Source: Methanoprimaticola sp047501175 (lineage in GTDB: Archaea; Thermoplasmatota; Thermoplasmata; Methanomassiliicoccales; Methanomethylophilaceae). From it: DNA of 56,966 bases. The notes beneath the pieces were generated by a model. The model was not told the origin of the DNA, did no database searches, and saw nothing but the letters and a program-made list of their open reading frames with translations. Below are positions 15,598 to 22,283 of this stretch, piece after piece (position 1 is the stretch's first letter; every line of letters starts with the position of its first letter). A program made the position numbers and the translations under genes. The stretch is from assembly GCF_047501175.1 (NCBI RefSeq), contig NZ_JBEQWH010000011.1, forward strand, positions 1 to 56,966. The letters are read 5' to 3'.

Positions 15598-16131
15598 ATG
15601 TCTGCGGGACAGGTCTCAGATAAACATTATTATGCAATCCGCAAATTACCACGGGTGATGGACGCCCTCTTAGACGAGACCTCCAAATGCGAGGAATCGA
15701 AGGATCCTGTCAGGTTCAAGGTCTGCATGTCCGGTGCCATTGCCGTGATCGTACTGATCGCGGGGTATGTTACAGATCATGTGCCTTCAGCATCTGCATT
15801 CTTTTCGATGTTCGTGGCGTCTGTGGGCATGCTCGGATTCCTGATGGTTCCATATCTTCTGATTCTCATTACGAGAGGTAGAAGGTTCAAGGAAGTGTCC
15901 GGACACAAGATCGATTTCTTCACGACCGCCCTGTATCTCGGGTGTTCAGCAACAATAAGTCTTCTTCCGTCACTGTTCTATGATCTTATTGGGACATATT
16001 CACAATACGTTATGATTCCATGCGTTTTCATGTATATGCTTGGATTGCTAAGTGTTGTGATCTTGATGATGAATTCCATGAGGCTTTTTAGCGGGAGTCG
16101 TCTCCTTGATTGTTTATCACAGGATTTGTAA
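15598..16131 (+). CDS. Four-TM membrane protein (177 aa)
   Basis: A cytoplasmic N-terminus of about 40 residues is followed by two hairpins of membrane helices: G-A-I-A-V-I-V-L-I-A-G-Y-V and F-L-M-V-P-Y-L-L-I-L-I, then L-G-C-S-A-T-I-S-L-L-P-S-L-F and Y-M-L-G-L-L-S-V-V-I-L-M-M. Little leader precedes the ATG, and a TATA-like TTTATT lies upstream. It stands alone between two operons. A membrane effector or superinfection-exclusion role is possible but unsupported. Confidence 0.65.
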   Translation: MSAGQVSDKHYYAIRKLPRVMDALLDETSKCEESKDPVRFKVCMSGAIAVIVLIAGYVTDHVPSASAFFSMFVASVGMLGFLMVPYLLILITRGRRFKEVSGHKIDFFTTALYLGCSATISLLPSLFYDLIGTYSQYVMIPCVFMYMLGLLSVVILMMNSMRLFSGSRLLDCLSQDL

Positions 16132-16203
16132 GATCGAGCAGTATGCAACACATCCGACATGATGTGTTTTTAAACGTTGGTCTCGATTCTTAAACGGGAT
16201 ATC

Positions 16204-16590
16204 ATGGGAACCTTTCACATTAAACCTACGAGAGATGGCAGATTCATGTTCAATCTCATCGCTAACAATAATAGGATTATCAGCACATCCCAGACCTATG
16301 CTTCGGTCGAGAATGCGAAGGTCGGGATAGAGAGCATTCGCAAGAATTGCTCATCGCACGTCGAGGATCAGACAGTCGAGGGATACGAGGTATTGAAGCA
16401 TCCGAAGTACGAAGTATATCTGGATGTAGCCGGAAACCCGAGGTTCAGACTCAAGGCATCGAATGGGGAGATTATCGCCGCATCCGAAGCCTACTCCAGC
16501 AAGTCATCCTGCATGAATGGCATACGCAGTGTTGCCGACCATGCTCCGGATGCGGAGATCGTGATAGACGACGAACTGAGTGAAGAATGA
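16204..16590 (+). CDS. Tandem DUF1508 (YegP/UPF0339-type) protein (128 aa)
   Basis: Two copies of the DUF1508 fold fill the protein: G-T-F-H-I-K-P with R-F-M-F-N-L-I-A-N-N and I-I-S-T-S-Q-T-Y (residues 1-55), then Y-E-V-Y-L-D-V with R-F-R-L-K-A-S-N-G-E-I-I-A-A-S-E-A-Y (60-115). The start at 16204 gives the G-x-[FY] beginning normal for the family. An upstream GTG at 16177 is unlikely. The biological role of DUF1508 proteins is not settled. Here the gene is single and lies near the toxin-antitoxin-like pair. Confidence 0.82.
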   Translation: MGTFHIKPTRDGRFMFNLIANNNRIISTSQTYASVENAKVGIESIRKNCSSHVEDQTVEGYEVLKHPKYEVYLDVAGNPRFRLKASNGEIIAASEAYSSKSSCMNGIRSVADHAPDAEIVIDDELSEE

Positions 16591-16627
16591 TTAAACTCTT
16601 GCCCACTCCGATCACCGAGTGGGTAAG

Positions 16628-16945
16628 TCATTCCCTTTTACCATCAGTGTGGTTTTGCGCTGATTCCACTTCGCCCTTGTCCATCATCATCTGGAGATAT
16701 GCATTGCCGCTAAGGTTGCAGTCCACCAGTTCCAAAAACTCACGTTTGTCCAGCTTAAGCTGCCTGGCCATCTTTAGGATCAAAGGGTCCCCTATCTCAC
16801 GTTCCCCATGACTAATCTTGGTACGTATCCTCGTCTTGATTCCATCCACATAAAGGATCAATTGGCAATGGTCTGCATCATCGTTCCTTTCGAAGCCTTT
16901 GTTACATAACCTTGATGACACCACTTTGGCTTTGCGGGTCGTCAT
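16628..16945 (-). CDS. HicA-like toxin candidate (105 aa)
   Basis: The N-terminus has the HicA-type pattern: M-T-T-R-K-A-K-V-V-S-S-R-L with L-C-N-K-G-F, then a beta strand ending L-I-L-Y-V-D-G and a T-K-I-S-H-G segment with the His that would sit at the catalytic turn. A C-terminal helical extension follows (L-I-L-K-M-A-R-Q-L-K-L-D-K-R-E-F-L-E-L-V-D-C). The start overlaps the stop of the upstream gene (ATGA). HicA toxins are small double-stranded-RNA-binding-fold ribonucleases. The assignment rests on pattern and pairing. Confidence 0.6.
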   Translation of the reverse strand: MTTRKAKVVSSRLCNKGFERNDDADHCQLILYVDGIKTRIRTKISHGEREIGDPLILKMARQLKLDKREFLELVDCNLSGNAYLQMMMDKGEVESAQNHTDGKRE

Positions 16946-17178
16946 TCCTCTGGCCCCTCTATGTTCTCTAGAAGCCATCTCTTGTAATCTCTGGCCACGG
17001 AGTCCAGTTCGTCATCCTCGCAAAGTGCATATTCTCTCCAGGCAATGTGAAGTTCATCCAGGAGATCCTTCTCGGCCTCATTTACGTTCACACCTGCCGC
17101 ATGGAGATCGGCTTCTTCATTGCTGAGGATGACACCCCCTTCCACGTTCTGGATATCGAAATAGAGTGTTTTCTTCAT
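16942..17178 (-). CDS. HicB-like antitoxin candidate (78 aa)
   Basis: The start is the ATG at 17178 (M-K-K-T-L-Y-F-D-I-Q). An ATG ten codons upstream is possible. The protein is acidic, with strand-strand-helix order and a helix T/N-E-A-E-K-D-L-L-D-E-L-H-I-A-W, which resembles the HicB partial RNase H-like fold. It lacks a clear DNA-binding domain. It is coupled to the HicA-like gene by ATGA overlap in antitoxin-first order. Pairing and composition are the main support. Confidence 0.52.
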   Translation of the reverse strand: MKKTLYFDIQNVEGGVILSNEEADLHAAGVNVNEAEKDLLDELHIAWREYALCEDDELDSVARDYKRWLLENIEGPEE

Positions 17179-17309
17179 AGAGAACGGGCCAAGATTGTCA
17201 ATGCCCATCAGATGGGGCGTGGATGCTAACTGGTTGGAGATAGAAGAGTACCCGGATAACGACCGGCTACTGGTAGGATCAAACCAGCCTAGGGCCCCTC
17301 CTGCAGATA

Positions 17310-17618
17310 TCACGGCTGAACCCCCAGTATGTGCCCCAGCCAATCATAGATCTCCTTTGCACTCTCTTCGGACATTATCACACCGCATGGCACGGTCCTG
17401 ATCATGGGCATGGCTTCAGGTTTGACCCCTATACGGGAGTTTAAGCTACCTTCCTCGGAAAGCTTGAACGTCTCTGAGTTCGGTATTGGGATTCTCTCCA
17501 GAAAGAAGTTGATTATGACCTCTCCCTTGGGACTCTTGCCCCCATAGCATCCGTTTACGTACATCGGAGTATAGTCGTCAGGGAACTTGTACTTGAATTC
17601 TATCTTGTCTTGTTTCAT
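17310..17618 (-). CDS. Hypothetical protein (102 aa)
   Basis: The protein starts M-K-Q-D-K-I-E-F-K-Y-K-F-P and carries Y-V-N-G-C-Y-G-G followed by G-E-V-I-I-N-F-F-L-E-R. The ending is A-K-E-I-Y-D-W-L-G-H-I-L. The pattern is that of a small beta-sheet protein with a C-terminal helix. I have no name for the family. It lies upstream of the HicB-like gene on the same strand, 131 bases away. Confidence 0.62.
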   Translation of the reverse strand: MKQDKIEFKYKFPDDYTPMYVNGCYGGKSPKGEVIINFFLERIPIPNSETFKLSEEGSLNSRIGVKPEAMPMIRTVPCGVIMSEESAKEIYDWLGHILGVQP

Positions 17619-17960
17619 GCTATCTATTCCTGAATATCAATTATGTAATTGTCACTCTTCTCTTCAGTGCATGCCTTGATGCACATTTCTCGGCTTGTAC
17701 TTCATCGAGATCTCGTCGTTATTTCAGATTTCCAATGCTATTGAATTCCTTGCGACTGGAATGAAACTGGCAACCTCCTCCCTTTTGTCGCGCACATCGC
17801 AGTTTCTATCTCATGGGGGCCACAATTTATGATCTCGCCCCACTCCCTTTCGTCTCAGGTAAGCTGTGATCTGTATCATTCATCGAGCAGTTCGATATTT
17901 TTTGTGTTATCTTGGAAATGTCTATGCTTTTGCTTGTCTGGTGGTTTGAGTGGGCAAGTT
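17619..17960. other. Gene-free stretch with a copy of a neighbouring gene's 3' end
   Basis: No convincing gene is seen in these 342 bases. Around 17832-17858 the sequence resembles, with a few differences over about 28 bases, the segment near 19640-19670 that encodes the last ten codons of the winged-helix gene at 19639-19977. The rest is AT-rich and contains no obvious hairpin. The copy suggests that the two genes in between arrived as a block. Confidence 0.5.
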
Positions 17961-19067
17961 TTAGCTTAGAATTTTGAACCCTTTGGGATTTTCGATGTGC
18001 TTACGTCTTCCTCCGGTCAAAACTCCAGTAATTTGCACATTACTGCGCGTCTTCGATGCGTTATATGCATTGTTCAAATCATCTCCAGAAAGCTGGAATG
18101 AAGCGTTATATGACTTTCCATCTATATCGACAAGTGTAATCGTAACATCGGCAGATTCATCATTAATTTCGTCACGGGGGTCTTTTAGAACTGTGATCTT
18201 ACCAACGAAATCGCGTTCTACGGACATCTCTTCTGGACGCATGTTTTTTTCAATGACGTCAATCCTGGGGAATATATTCTTAGTTAGGGTATATGGTTTT
18301 GAAATATCGTTATTTTTGCTGATTGTTTTTACTCTGTTTACTTCTATTTCGGCAGCATCGAATCTCAGGTCTAGAACTGAGTTAACGAAATTGTATGATA
18401 TTTCTAAATCAGAGTCAAGATTTGTTTTATTCCTTTCTGCAGCGTCGATGATTGCACCAAGGGATGACTCAATTTTATCACATAAATAGCTCATTTCGGG
18501 TTTGTCAGGAATCATTGTACCGAAAAGGGTCGTTCTTATTGGACCATCTTCCATTATCGGATATATAAATTGGACAATGTAGCTTCCAGCAACAGTTGGA
18601 CCTACACGTATGTCTTCAAGGATTTTCTTCCCTTTCCAGTTGGATGATCTATAAGATGGTTTAAACTCGCAGTAGTCCCTATAGGCATAATTGTTGATGC
18701 TATTCCCAGCTTCTATGATACTTATTAAGTCGGGTACTGGTATGAGGCCAATCTCTCCATTCTCTGGACTGTAATGATACTCGATTGTATCTGAAGATGA
18801 GGATATCGTCATGCCTGTGAGTACGCGTTGTATGGATAGGTTATCTGATTCTGACACATCACGGACGACTTCTTCTACTCTGCGAACATAGTCGATGAAG
18901 TCTCTGCTGTTAGGAACAGTGACCATCACACTGGTTTCAGGATTCTCAAATATGTCAAATGTAGCAGTCTTTCCACTGGGTACCCAACCGCGAGATGATA
19001 GAAACAGTCTGATCTTCTGTGGACTGATTTCTTTTAACACATCTGGAGAGAAGCCATCAATTTTCAT
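17961..19067 (-). CDS. Hypothetical partner of the DUF4365 protein (368 aa)
   Basis: The N-terminus (I-S-P-Q-K-I-R-L-F-L-S-S-R-G-W-V) resembles the start of large uncharacterised proteins I associate with DUF4365 genes. The rest is alpha/beta without membrane segments, with a C-terminal beta domain (D-V-T-I-T-L-V-D-I-D-G-K). Its start overlaps the stop of the upstream DUF4365 gene by 4 bases, so the two are expressed together. Base composition is visibly more AT-rich than the rest of the element. A defence role is plausible from the partner but not shown by motifs in this protein. Confidence 0.72.
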   Translation of the reverse strand: MKIDGFSPDVLKEISPQKIRLFLSSRGWVPSGKTATFDIFENPETSVMVTVPNSRDFIDYVRRVEEVVRDVSESDNLSIQRVLTGMTISSSSDTIEYHYSPENGEIGLIPVPDLISIIEAGNSINNYAYRDYCEFKPSYRSSNWKGKKILEDIRVGPTVAGSYIVQFIYPIMEDGPIRTTLFGTMIPDKPEMSYLCDKIESSLGAIIDAAERNKTNLDSDLEISYNFVNSVLDLRFDAAEIEVNRVKTISKNNDISKPYTLTKNIFPRIDVIEKNMRPEEMSVERDFVGKITVLKDPRDEINDESADVTITLVDIDGKSYNASFQLSGDDLNNAYNASKTRSNVQITGVLTGGRRKHIENPKGFKILS

Positions 19068-19642
19068 TCATTGACCTCCATTTGTTTTATTAGAAGGTGA
19101 TATAGGCTATTTTCATCGACTTTGTTAGAAAGTGGTATTTTAACCGTAATATTCTTTTTATTTGGCTTTGTGACCTGCCCTGTTGCATCATACCACAACA
19201 TGGACCCTCTGGCGATCAATTCCTTTTCTTCTATAGATATCCACCCTTCCACATCTTGGGGTAGGATCAGTACGAAAAGCAACCACGGGGAGCATTTCTT
19301 TTTACTACTCAGATCATCAAACAGTTTTTTATCAATCTTGTAAGCTAGATGTCCTTCTCTATCATACTTGGGAGTGGATGTACCTTTGAGCTGTACATCT
19401 AGATGGAGAGGGATTGGGTGACCTTCTCCTCTTGGAAGAGATATTATCACATCAACACCTGAATTGTCCATTTGTTTTCCCGCATATTCGATGCCGGCAC
19501 CAATGTACGCGCAAATTTGTCTCAAGTATGCGAAGCTGAGCTCTTCTTTTATCTGATTGTATCTAGAATTGTTGTGTTCATATTTGTGAGAGAAGGAGCC
19601 ACAGTTCACTTTGGAGCACTTTTCGCTTTTTATGTCACTCAC
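19064..19642 (-). CDS. DUF4365 domain protein, PD-(D/E)xK nuclease-like (192 aa)
   Basis: The DUF4365 signature is seen in order: a helix E-L-S-F-A-Y-L-R-Q-I, then S-G-V-D-V-I-I, then L-D-V-Q-L-K-G-T-S, then P-W-L-L-F-V-L-I-L-P. The Asp and Q-x-K fit the active-site pattern of restriction-like nucleases in this superfamily. DUF4365 proteins occur in mobile and defence-rich loci. The gene is coupled to the 368-residue partner downstream and overlaps the end of the winged-helix gene upstream. Likely a nuclease component of a two-gene system. Confidence 0.78.
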   Translation of the reverse strand: MSDIKSEKCSKVNCGSFSHKYEHNNSRYNQIKEELSFAYLRQICAYIGAGIEYAGKQMDNSGVDVIISLPRGEGHPIPLHLDVQLKGTSTPKYDREGHLAYKIDKKLFDDLSSKKKCSPWLLFVLILPQDVEGWISIEEKELIARGSMLWYDATGQVTKPNKKNITVKIPLSNKVDENSLYHLLIKQMEVNE

Positions 19643-19977
19643 GACCTCACCCCACTCCCTTCCGCCTCAGATGAGCCGCAATTCGTTTCGGACTCCGGCA
19701 GGATACCGTTGAGGCGATCGTTGGCGCGTTTGAGGTCTCTGGCGATTTCCAGTCCCAACGCCGTCAGCTCATAGACCTTGACCGTGTGGCCGTCTTTCTC
19801 CATCCATGTATCGACAAGGTTGCTATCAACGAGTTTGGCAGCGACATCGACCGCTGTGTAATAGTTCTTAACAACAGCCGTAAGCTGACTTTCCTTGACC
19901 TTTCCATTCTCGAACAGGAACAACAGCATGTTCATCACATGTCTGTCCGAAAGGACTGTCTGACCGCCGCCACTCAC
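19639..19977 (-). CDS. Winged-helix transcriptional regulator (112 aa)
   Basis: A GTG start gives M-S-G-G-G-Q-T-V-L-S-D-R-H-V. The body has the helix-helix-wing order of a MarR/PadR-like domain (M-N-M-L-L-F-L-F-E-N-G, A-V-D-V-A-A-K-L-V-D-S-N-L-V-D and V-K-V-Y-E-L-T-A-L-G-L-E-I-A). The C-terminal 15 residues are polar. It heads the leftward operon with the DUF4365 pair. It diverges from an AbrB-type gene at 20086 across a region with two palindromes, and probably controls the nuclease-like pair. Confidence 0.72.
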   Translation of the reverse strand: MSGGGQTVLSDRHVMNMLLFLFENGKVKESQLTAVVKNYYTAVDVAAKLVDSNLVDTWMEKDGHTVKVYELTALGLEIARDLKRANDRLNGILPESETNCGSSEAEGSGVRS

Positions 19978-20023
19978 GTTCTATCAACCGTGTTCTATTC
20001 AAATATTAATTTTTATCCATTTT

Positions 20024-20081
20024 TGTAGACTTCTACATAAACAAACATTTTTATATCAATGCATGTCTACATTATTGTAGA
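20024..20081. promoter_or_regulatory. Twin palindromic operators between divergent regulators
   Basis: Two sites share the same half-site. TGTAGA-CT-TCTACA is at 20024-20037 and TCTACA-TTAT-TGTAGA at 20066-20081. The second order is the reverse of the first. A TATA-like TTTATATC lies between them near 20050. The rightward gene starts 5 bases after the second palindrome. Either the AbrB-type or the winged-helix protein encoded alongside is the likely binder. Confidence 0.65.
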
Positions 20082-20085
20082 TAAA

Positions 20086-20238
20086 ATGGCGACTTTCGTA
20101 GACAGCAAGAGGATCATGAAAGCGAGCAGGGTTGCTCTCTCTGATGAGGTCAAGAGCAGATTGGATGTCGATGAGGGCGACATGGTGTTCTTCATTGAGG
20201 AAAACGGGAAGATCTACCTGAAGAAAGCAGAGGCCTGA
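20086..20238 (+). CDS. AbrB/MazE-type (SpoVT-AbrB fold) small regulator (50 aa)
   Basis: The sequence has the swapped-hairpin pattern: K-A-S-R-V-A-L-S-D-E-V-K-S-R-L-D-V-D-E-G-D, then V-F-F-I-E-E-N-G-K-I-Y-L-K-K-A. The family comprises DNA-binding transition regulators and antitoxins. No toxin gene follows directly. The operators upstream suggest self-control. Start ATG at 20086, without a clear Shine-Dalgarno site, fits a leaderless message. Confidence 0.75.
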   Translation: MATFVDSKRIMKASRVALSDEVKSRLDVDEGDMVFFIEENGKIYLKKAEA

Positions 20239-20251
20239 ATATGGAAAAACA

Positions 20252-20285
20252 GGGCACGGGTGCCCTTGGAAACGTTCCCGTGCCC
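20252..20285. terminator. GC-rich hairpin after the AbrB-type gene
   Basis: GGGCACGGG (20252-20260) pairs perfectly with CCCGTGCCC (20277-20285) around a 16-base loop. The same left arm can also form a shorter local hairpin with GTGCCC in the loop, so two alternative folds exist. It lies 14 bases after the AbrB-type stop and before the next operon. It may end transcription or act as a switch. Confidence 0.45.
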
Positions 20286-20307
20286 ACTCACAAAGAGTTG
20301 ATGCTGA

Positions 20308-20550
20308 ATGGAAATCGAGGATATAAAGAGATTGTGCGAGGGGAGAGGGATGCCGACAGACGGATGGATGACGTTCTCCGTTCCGGAGAATCCGGTCCAG
20401 ATCTACGACCGGCCCGGGTTCAGGGCGACGGTCAACAGGGACACGGGCAGGATAAGGGTCTACGACCTGGCGGTCAGCCGCATCCGTCCGGAGATCGACA
20501 CCGGGGAGGACGACTGGGTGCAGGCGACGATCCTGGAGGCTATCGCATGA
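20308..20550 (+). CDS. Small hypothetical protein (80 aa)
   Basis: The start at 20308 has good codon choice throughout. The protein is alpha/beta, with P-T-D-G-W-M-T-F-S-V, an F-R-A-T-V-N-R-D-T-G-R-I-R-V hairpin and an acidic C-terminal helix. Its stop overlaps the next start (ATGA). No family is recognised. It begins the long run of small coupled genes that ends with the integrase. Confidence 0.66.
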   Translation: MEIEDIKRLCEGRGMPTDGWMTFSVPENPVQIYDRPGFRATVNRDTGRIRVYDLAVSRIRPEIDTGEDDWVQATILEAIA

Positions 20551-20786
20551 TGGCCCAGAACATCCCCACGTTCATCCTCCGGTTCGCCTGTCTGCACGGG
20601 GGCGTCAAGGCCTCCGCCGTGACCCGGCACATCTGCCCCGAGCTGCGGATGGACATGGAGGAGGCGCAGGGGATCCTGGACGTCCTGGTGGACGAGGGGT
20701 TCCTGTCCTCCCCCGGGTCGGATGGCATGCACCGCATCACGGCGGCCGGGCGCACGTTCCTCACGGACCTAGGGGTGAGCGCGTGA
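20547..20786 (+). CDS. Small winged-helix protein (79 aa)
   Basis: The start overlaps the previous stop. The order fits a winged helix: F-I-L-R-F-A-C-L-H-G-G-V-K, A-S-A-V-T-R-H-I-C-P-E-L, A-Q-G-I-L-D-V-L-V-D-E-G-F-L-S and a wing M-H-R-I-T-A-A-G-R-T-F-L. The final A-G-R-x-F-L turn is common in small archaeal wHTH proteins. Likely DNA-binding. The longer open frame upstream in the same phase is not used because another gene covers it. Confidence 0.66.
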   Translation: MMAQNIPTFILRFACLHGGVKASAVTRHICPELRMDMEEAQGILDVLVDEGFLSSPGSDGMHRITAAGRTFLTDLGVSA

Positions 20787-20898
20787 GGGCAGCAGTCTTC
20801 CGGAACGAGGAGGGACGCCGATGCCGAGCGTCACCGCTGAAATGATAACTACTCCCTTCCCGATGTCCGGGGAAAGGATGAAGGGAGGTGAGAAGAGA

Positions 20899-21270
20899 AT
20901 GGCAAGCGAATGGGAGGAGCTGGAGAGGCTGTCCAAGGAGGAGCTCATAATCGAGCTGGTGAAGGAGCGCACCGCGCACCGCGAGCTGGACAGGTCCATA
21001 CGCGGACTCATAGAGGTCGATTATCCGGCAGACAGGAAACTGCCCGTGTTCGCCGATGACGAGGACACGTCCTTGAAGGAGACCACGGACGATTGGGCCT
21101 ACAAGGTGGCGAGATACGCCTACGAGCATGCGGAGGATAGGGACGATTTCAGCCACTATGACCTGGATGCGTACGGTCTGGACGAGGATCAGGCGGAGGC
21201 CGCATACCGCAGGCTCCGTGAGGACGGCACGATAACGAACGACAGACATGACCAGGAGGGGTGGTTCTGA
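20899..21270 (+). CDS. Cassette family A protein, copy 1 (123 aa)
   Basis: The ATG at 20899 follows GGAGGTGAG. The first 12 residues (M-A-S-E-W-E-E-L-E-x-x-S/R-K-E) and the ribosome-site region are almost identical to copy 2 at 22756. The N-terminal half is a coiled coil (E-E-L-I-I-E-L-V-K-E-R). The C-terminal half has T-T-D-D-W-A and Y-G-L-D-E-D-Q with R-R-L-R-E-D-G, a likely winged-helix-like domain shared with copy 0 at the left edge. Function unknown. The next gene starts 2 bases later. Confidence 0.72.
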   Translation: MASEWEELERLSKEELIIELVKERTAHRELDRSIRGLIEVDYPADRKLPVFADDEDTSLKETTDDWAYKVARYAYEHAEDRDDFSHYDLDAYGLDEDQAEAAYRRLREDGTITNDRHDQEGWF

Positions 21271-21272
21271 CG

Positions 21273-21596
21273 GTGCGTGTCTCCAAACGCAGGCACGACT
21301 ACGAGGCCGCCTCGGTGGAGATCGAGGCCGACAGCATCTCCAAGCCGGTGAAGTTCCGCAGAACATCGGATCATAACGCACTGCAGGTGGATGCCGGAGG
21401 GGATGTCAGGATCAAGGTCCGCGGACAGTACCCTAACAAGGGGACAGGGGTGATCAGACCGGAGGTCGGTACCGAGATCCGCGGCGAGGAGTTCATGGTG
21501 GATGCACGTAAGATCGTGAGGCAGAGGCCACACGGGAAGAGGGACGTCGCAACCGCCAGCAAGTTCGTCCGTATCTTCAGGAGGTCGAGGGAATGA
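21273..21596 (+). CDS. Cassette family B protein, copy 1 (107 aa)
   Basis: The GTG at 21273 aligns with the ATG of copy 2 at 23124 (R-V-S-K-R-R-H-D-Y-E-A against R-T-R-R-K-P-D-H-E-A). The conserved core is V-E-I-E-A-D-S-I, then V-D-A-G-G-D-V-R-I-K-V-R and I-R-P-E-V-G-T, then a basic C-terminus F-V-R-I-F-R-R-S. The strand-rich, basic character suggests a small nucleic-acid-binding protein, but no named family fits. Confidence 0.68.
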   Translation: MRVSKRRHDYEAASVEIEADSISKPVKFRRTSDHNALQVDAGGDVRIKVRGQYPNKGTGVIRPEVGTEIRGEEFMVDARKIVRQRPHGKRDVATASKFVRIFRRSRE

Positions 21597-21604
21597 CCTC
21601 CGCA

Positions 21605-21934
21605 ACCCGTGTGTTCTGTCCGAGGATTGGTATTTATACGATCCACGACTATCGTGAGGACAGAGGTGTAACGGCTCCCGAGGGAGCCGGATTCCTTGAG
21701 GGAATCACTCTTCGGCATCCCTTATGGGATGTCTATGACGATCACACCGTCGCCGGTGATGATCGTCAGCCGGAAACCGCAGTCCCGACACTCGAAGACA
21801 ATCTCGAGGATCGTCTCACCTCCTGCCGGGCAGGTTCCCTAGGCTCGCCGTCAGACTGGAAATCCAGGCAGAGCCTAAGGACTTCCCCGCTTCGGCATTT
21901 CTGCGCAACTTGCGGATCGGACATAAATCTATCG
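21605..21934. other. 330-base segment unique to cassette 1, rich in stem-loops
   Basis: Cassette 2 reads ATGACC-TCCGCA-ATCATGATT. Cassette 1 has the same ends, but TCCGCA occurs twice (21599-21604 and 21935-21940) with this segment between. Hairpins follow one another: CGGCTCC/GGAGCCG (21672-21689), GATTCC/GGAATC (21690-21706), CATCCC/GGGATG (21716-21731) and a long GACGATC...GATCGTC stem (21737-21767). Further stems lie near 21829-21842 and 21840-21896. A TATA-like TATTTATA at 21631 faces right and one near 21923 faces left. It contains a candidate tiny zinc-knuckle gene (21722-21814). It may be an insertion with a 6-base target duplication. Confidence 0.55.
21722..21814 (-). CDS. Possible tiny zinc-knuckle peptide with ACG start (30 aa)
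   Basis: After a strong GGAGGTGAG site, the frame starting with ACG encodes I-L-E-I-V-F-E-C-R-D-C-G-F-R-L-T and ends G-V-I-V-I-D-I-P. This looks like a real C-x-x-C half ribbon. There is no ATG, GTG or TTG in frame between the upstream stop and this point. The stop is followed by three hairpins in a row, as expected of terminators. It could equally be a decayed gene. Confidence 0.35.
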   Translation of the reverse strand, partial: TILEIVFECRDCGFRLTIITGDGVIVIDIP

Positions 21935-21985
21935 TCCGCAATCATGATTGACGGTTCCGCTGATGGCGGGATAAGAAAGCACAAT

Positions 21986-22039
21986 GAAGCCCTGAGGATT
22001 CAATGTTTTGGAAGTAACGCTCCATTGCCTCAGGGCTTC
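21986..22039. terminator. Long hairpin at the end of RHH gene 1
   Basis: GAAGCCCTGAGG (21986-21997) pairs without mismatch with CCTCAGGGCTTC (22028-22039). CAATG and CATTG just inside can extend the structure. The right arm contains the stop codon of the leftward RHH gene. The hairpin lies where leftward and rightward transcripts meet, so it may be a bidirectional terminator. Confidence 0.6.
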
Positions 22040-22197
22040 TCCCCTCTTTCCTCTGCTTGCTTGTACCGGAGCACGCAGAGTTCCACTCCGTGGGCCATAC
22101 TGGCGAAGTCTCTGGAATCCACTTTGTTCTGCAAGTATTCAATGATCTCAGAAGGAAGAGAGACTGTCAATGATATTTTCCTTGAACCTCTTGGCAT
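22030..22197 (-). CDS. Ribbon-helix-helix regulator of cassette 1 (55 aa)
   Basis: The ATG at 22197 gives M-P-R-G-S-R-K-I-S-L-T-V-S-L-P, then helix A S-E-I-I-E-Y-L-Q-N-K-V, D-F-A-S-M-A-H-G-V-E-L and a final helix with R-Y-K-Q-A-E-E-R-G. This is a CopG-type DNA-binding fold. A start 13 codons upstream would run through the repeated operator, so I reject it. The equivalent gene in cassette 2 is only distantly similar, although the genes beside it are nearly identical. Probably a repressor of the rightward pair D-E. Confidence 0.74.
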   Translation of the reverse strand: MPRGSRKISLTVSLPSEIIEYLQNKVDSRDFASMAHGVELCVLRYKQAEERGEKP

Positions 22198-22198
22198 T

Positions 22199-22268
22199 AA
22201 AGCATTATCAAGTAAGTTACTTTTAAATATCTTCAAGCATGTTAAAGCAATATCAAGTAAGTTACTTG
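22199..22268. promoter_or_regulatory. Repeated operator upstream of cassette 1 genes
   Basis: AAAGCATTATCAAGTAAG plus TTACTT (22199-22222) is repeated, with one base different, at about 22243-22267. Each copy holds the palindrome AAGTAA-G-TTACTT. The sequence between includes TTTTAAATATC, a possible TATA box for either direction. Two equal sites between divergent genes, one encoding an RHH protein, indicate an autoregulated switch. Confidence 0.68.
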
Positions 22269-22283
22269 ATGGAGCGTTACAAT

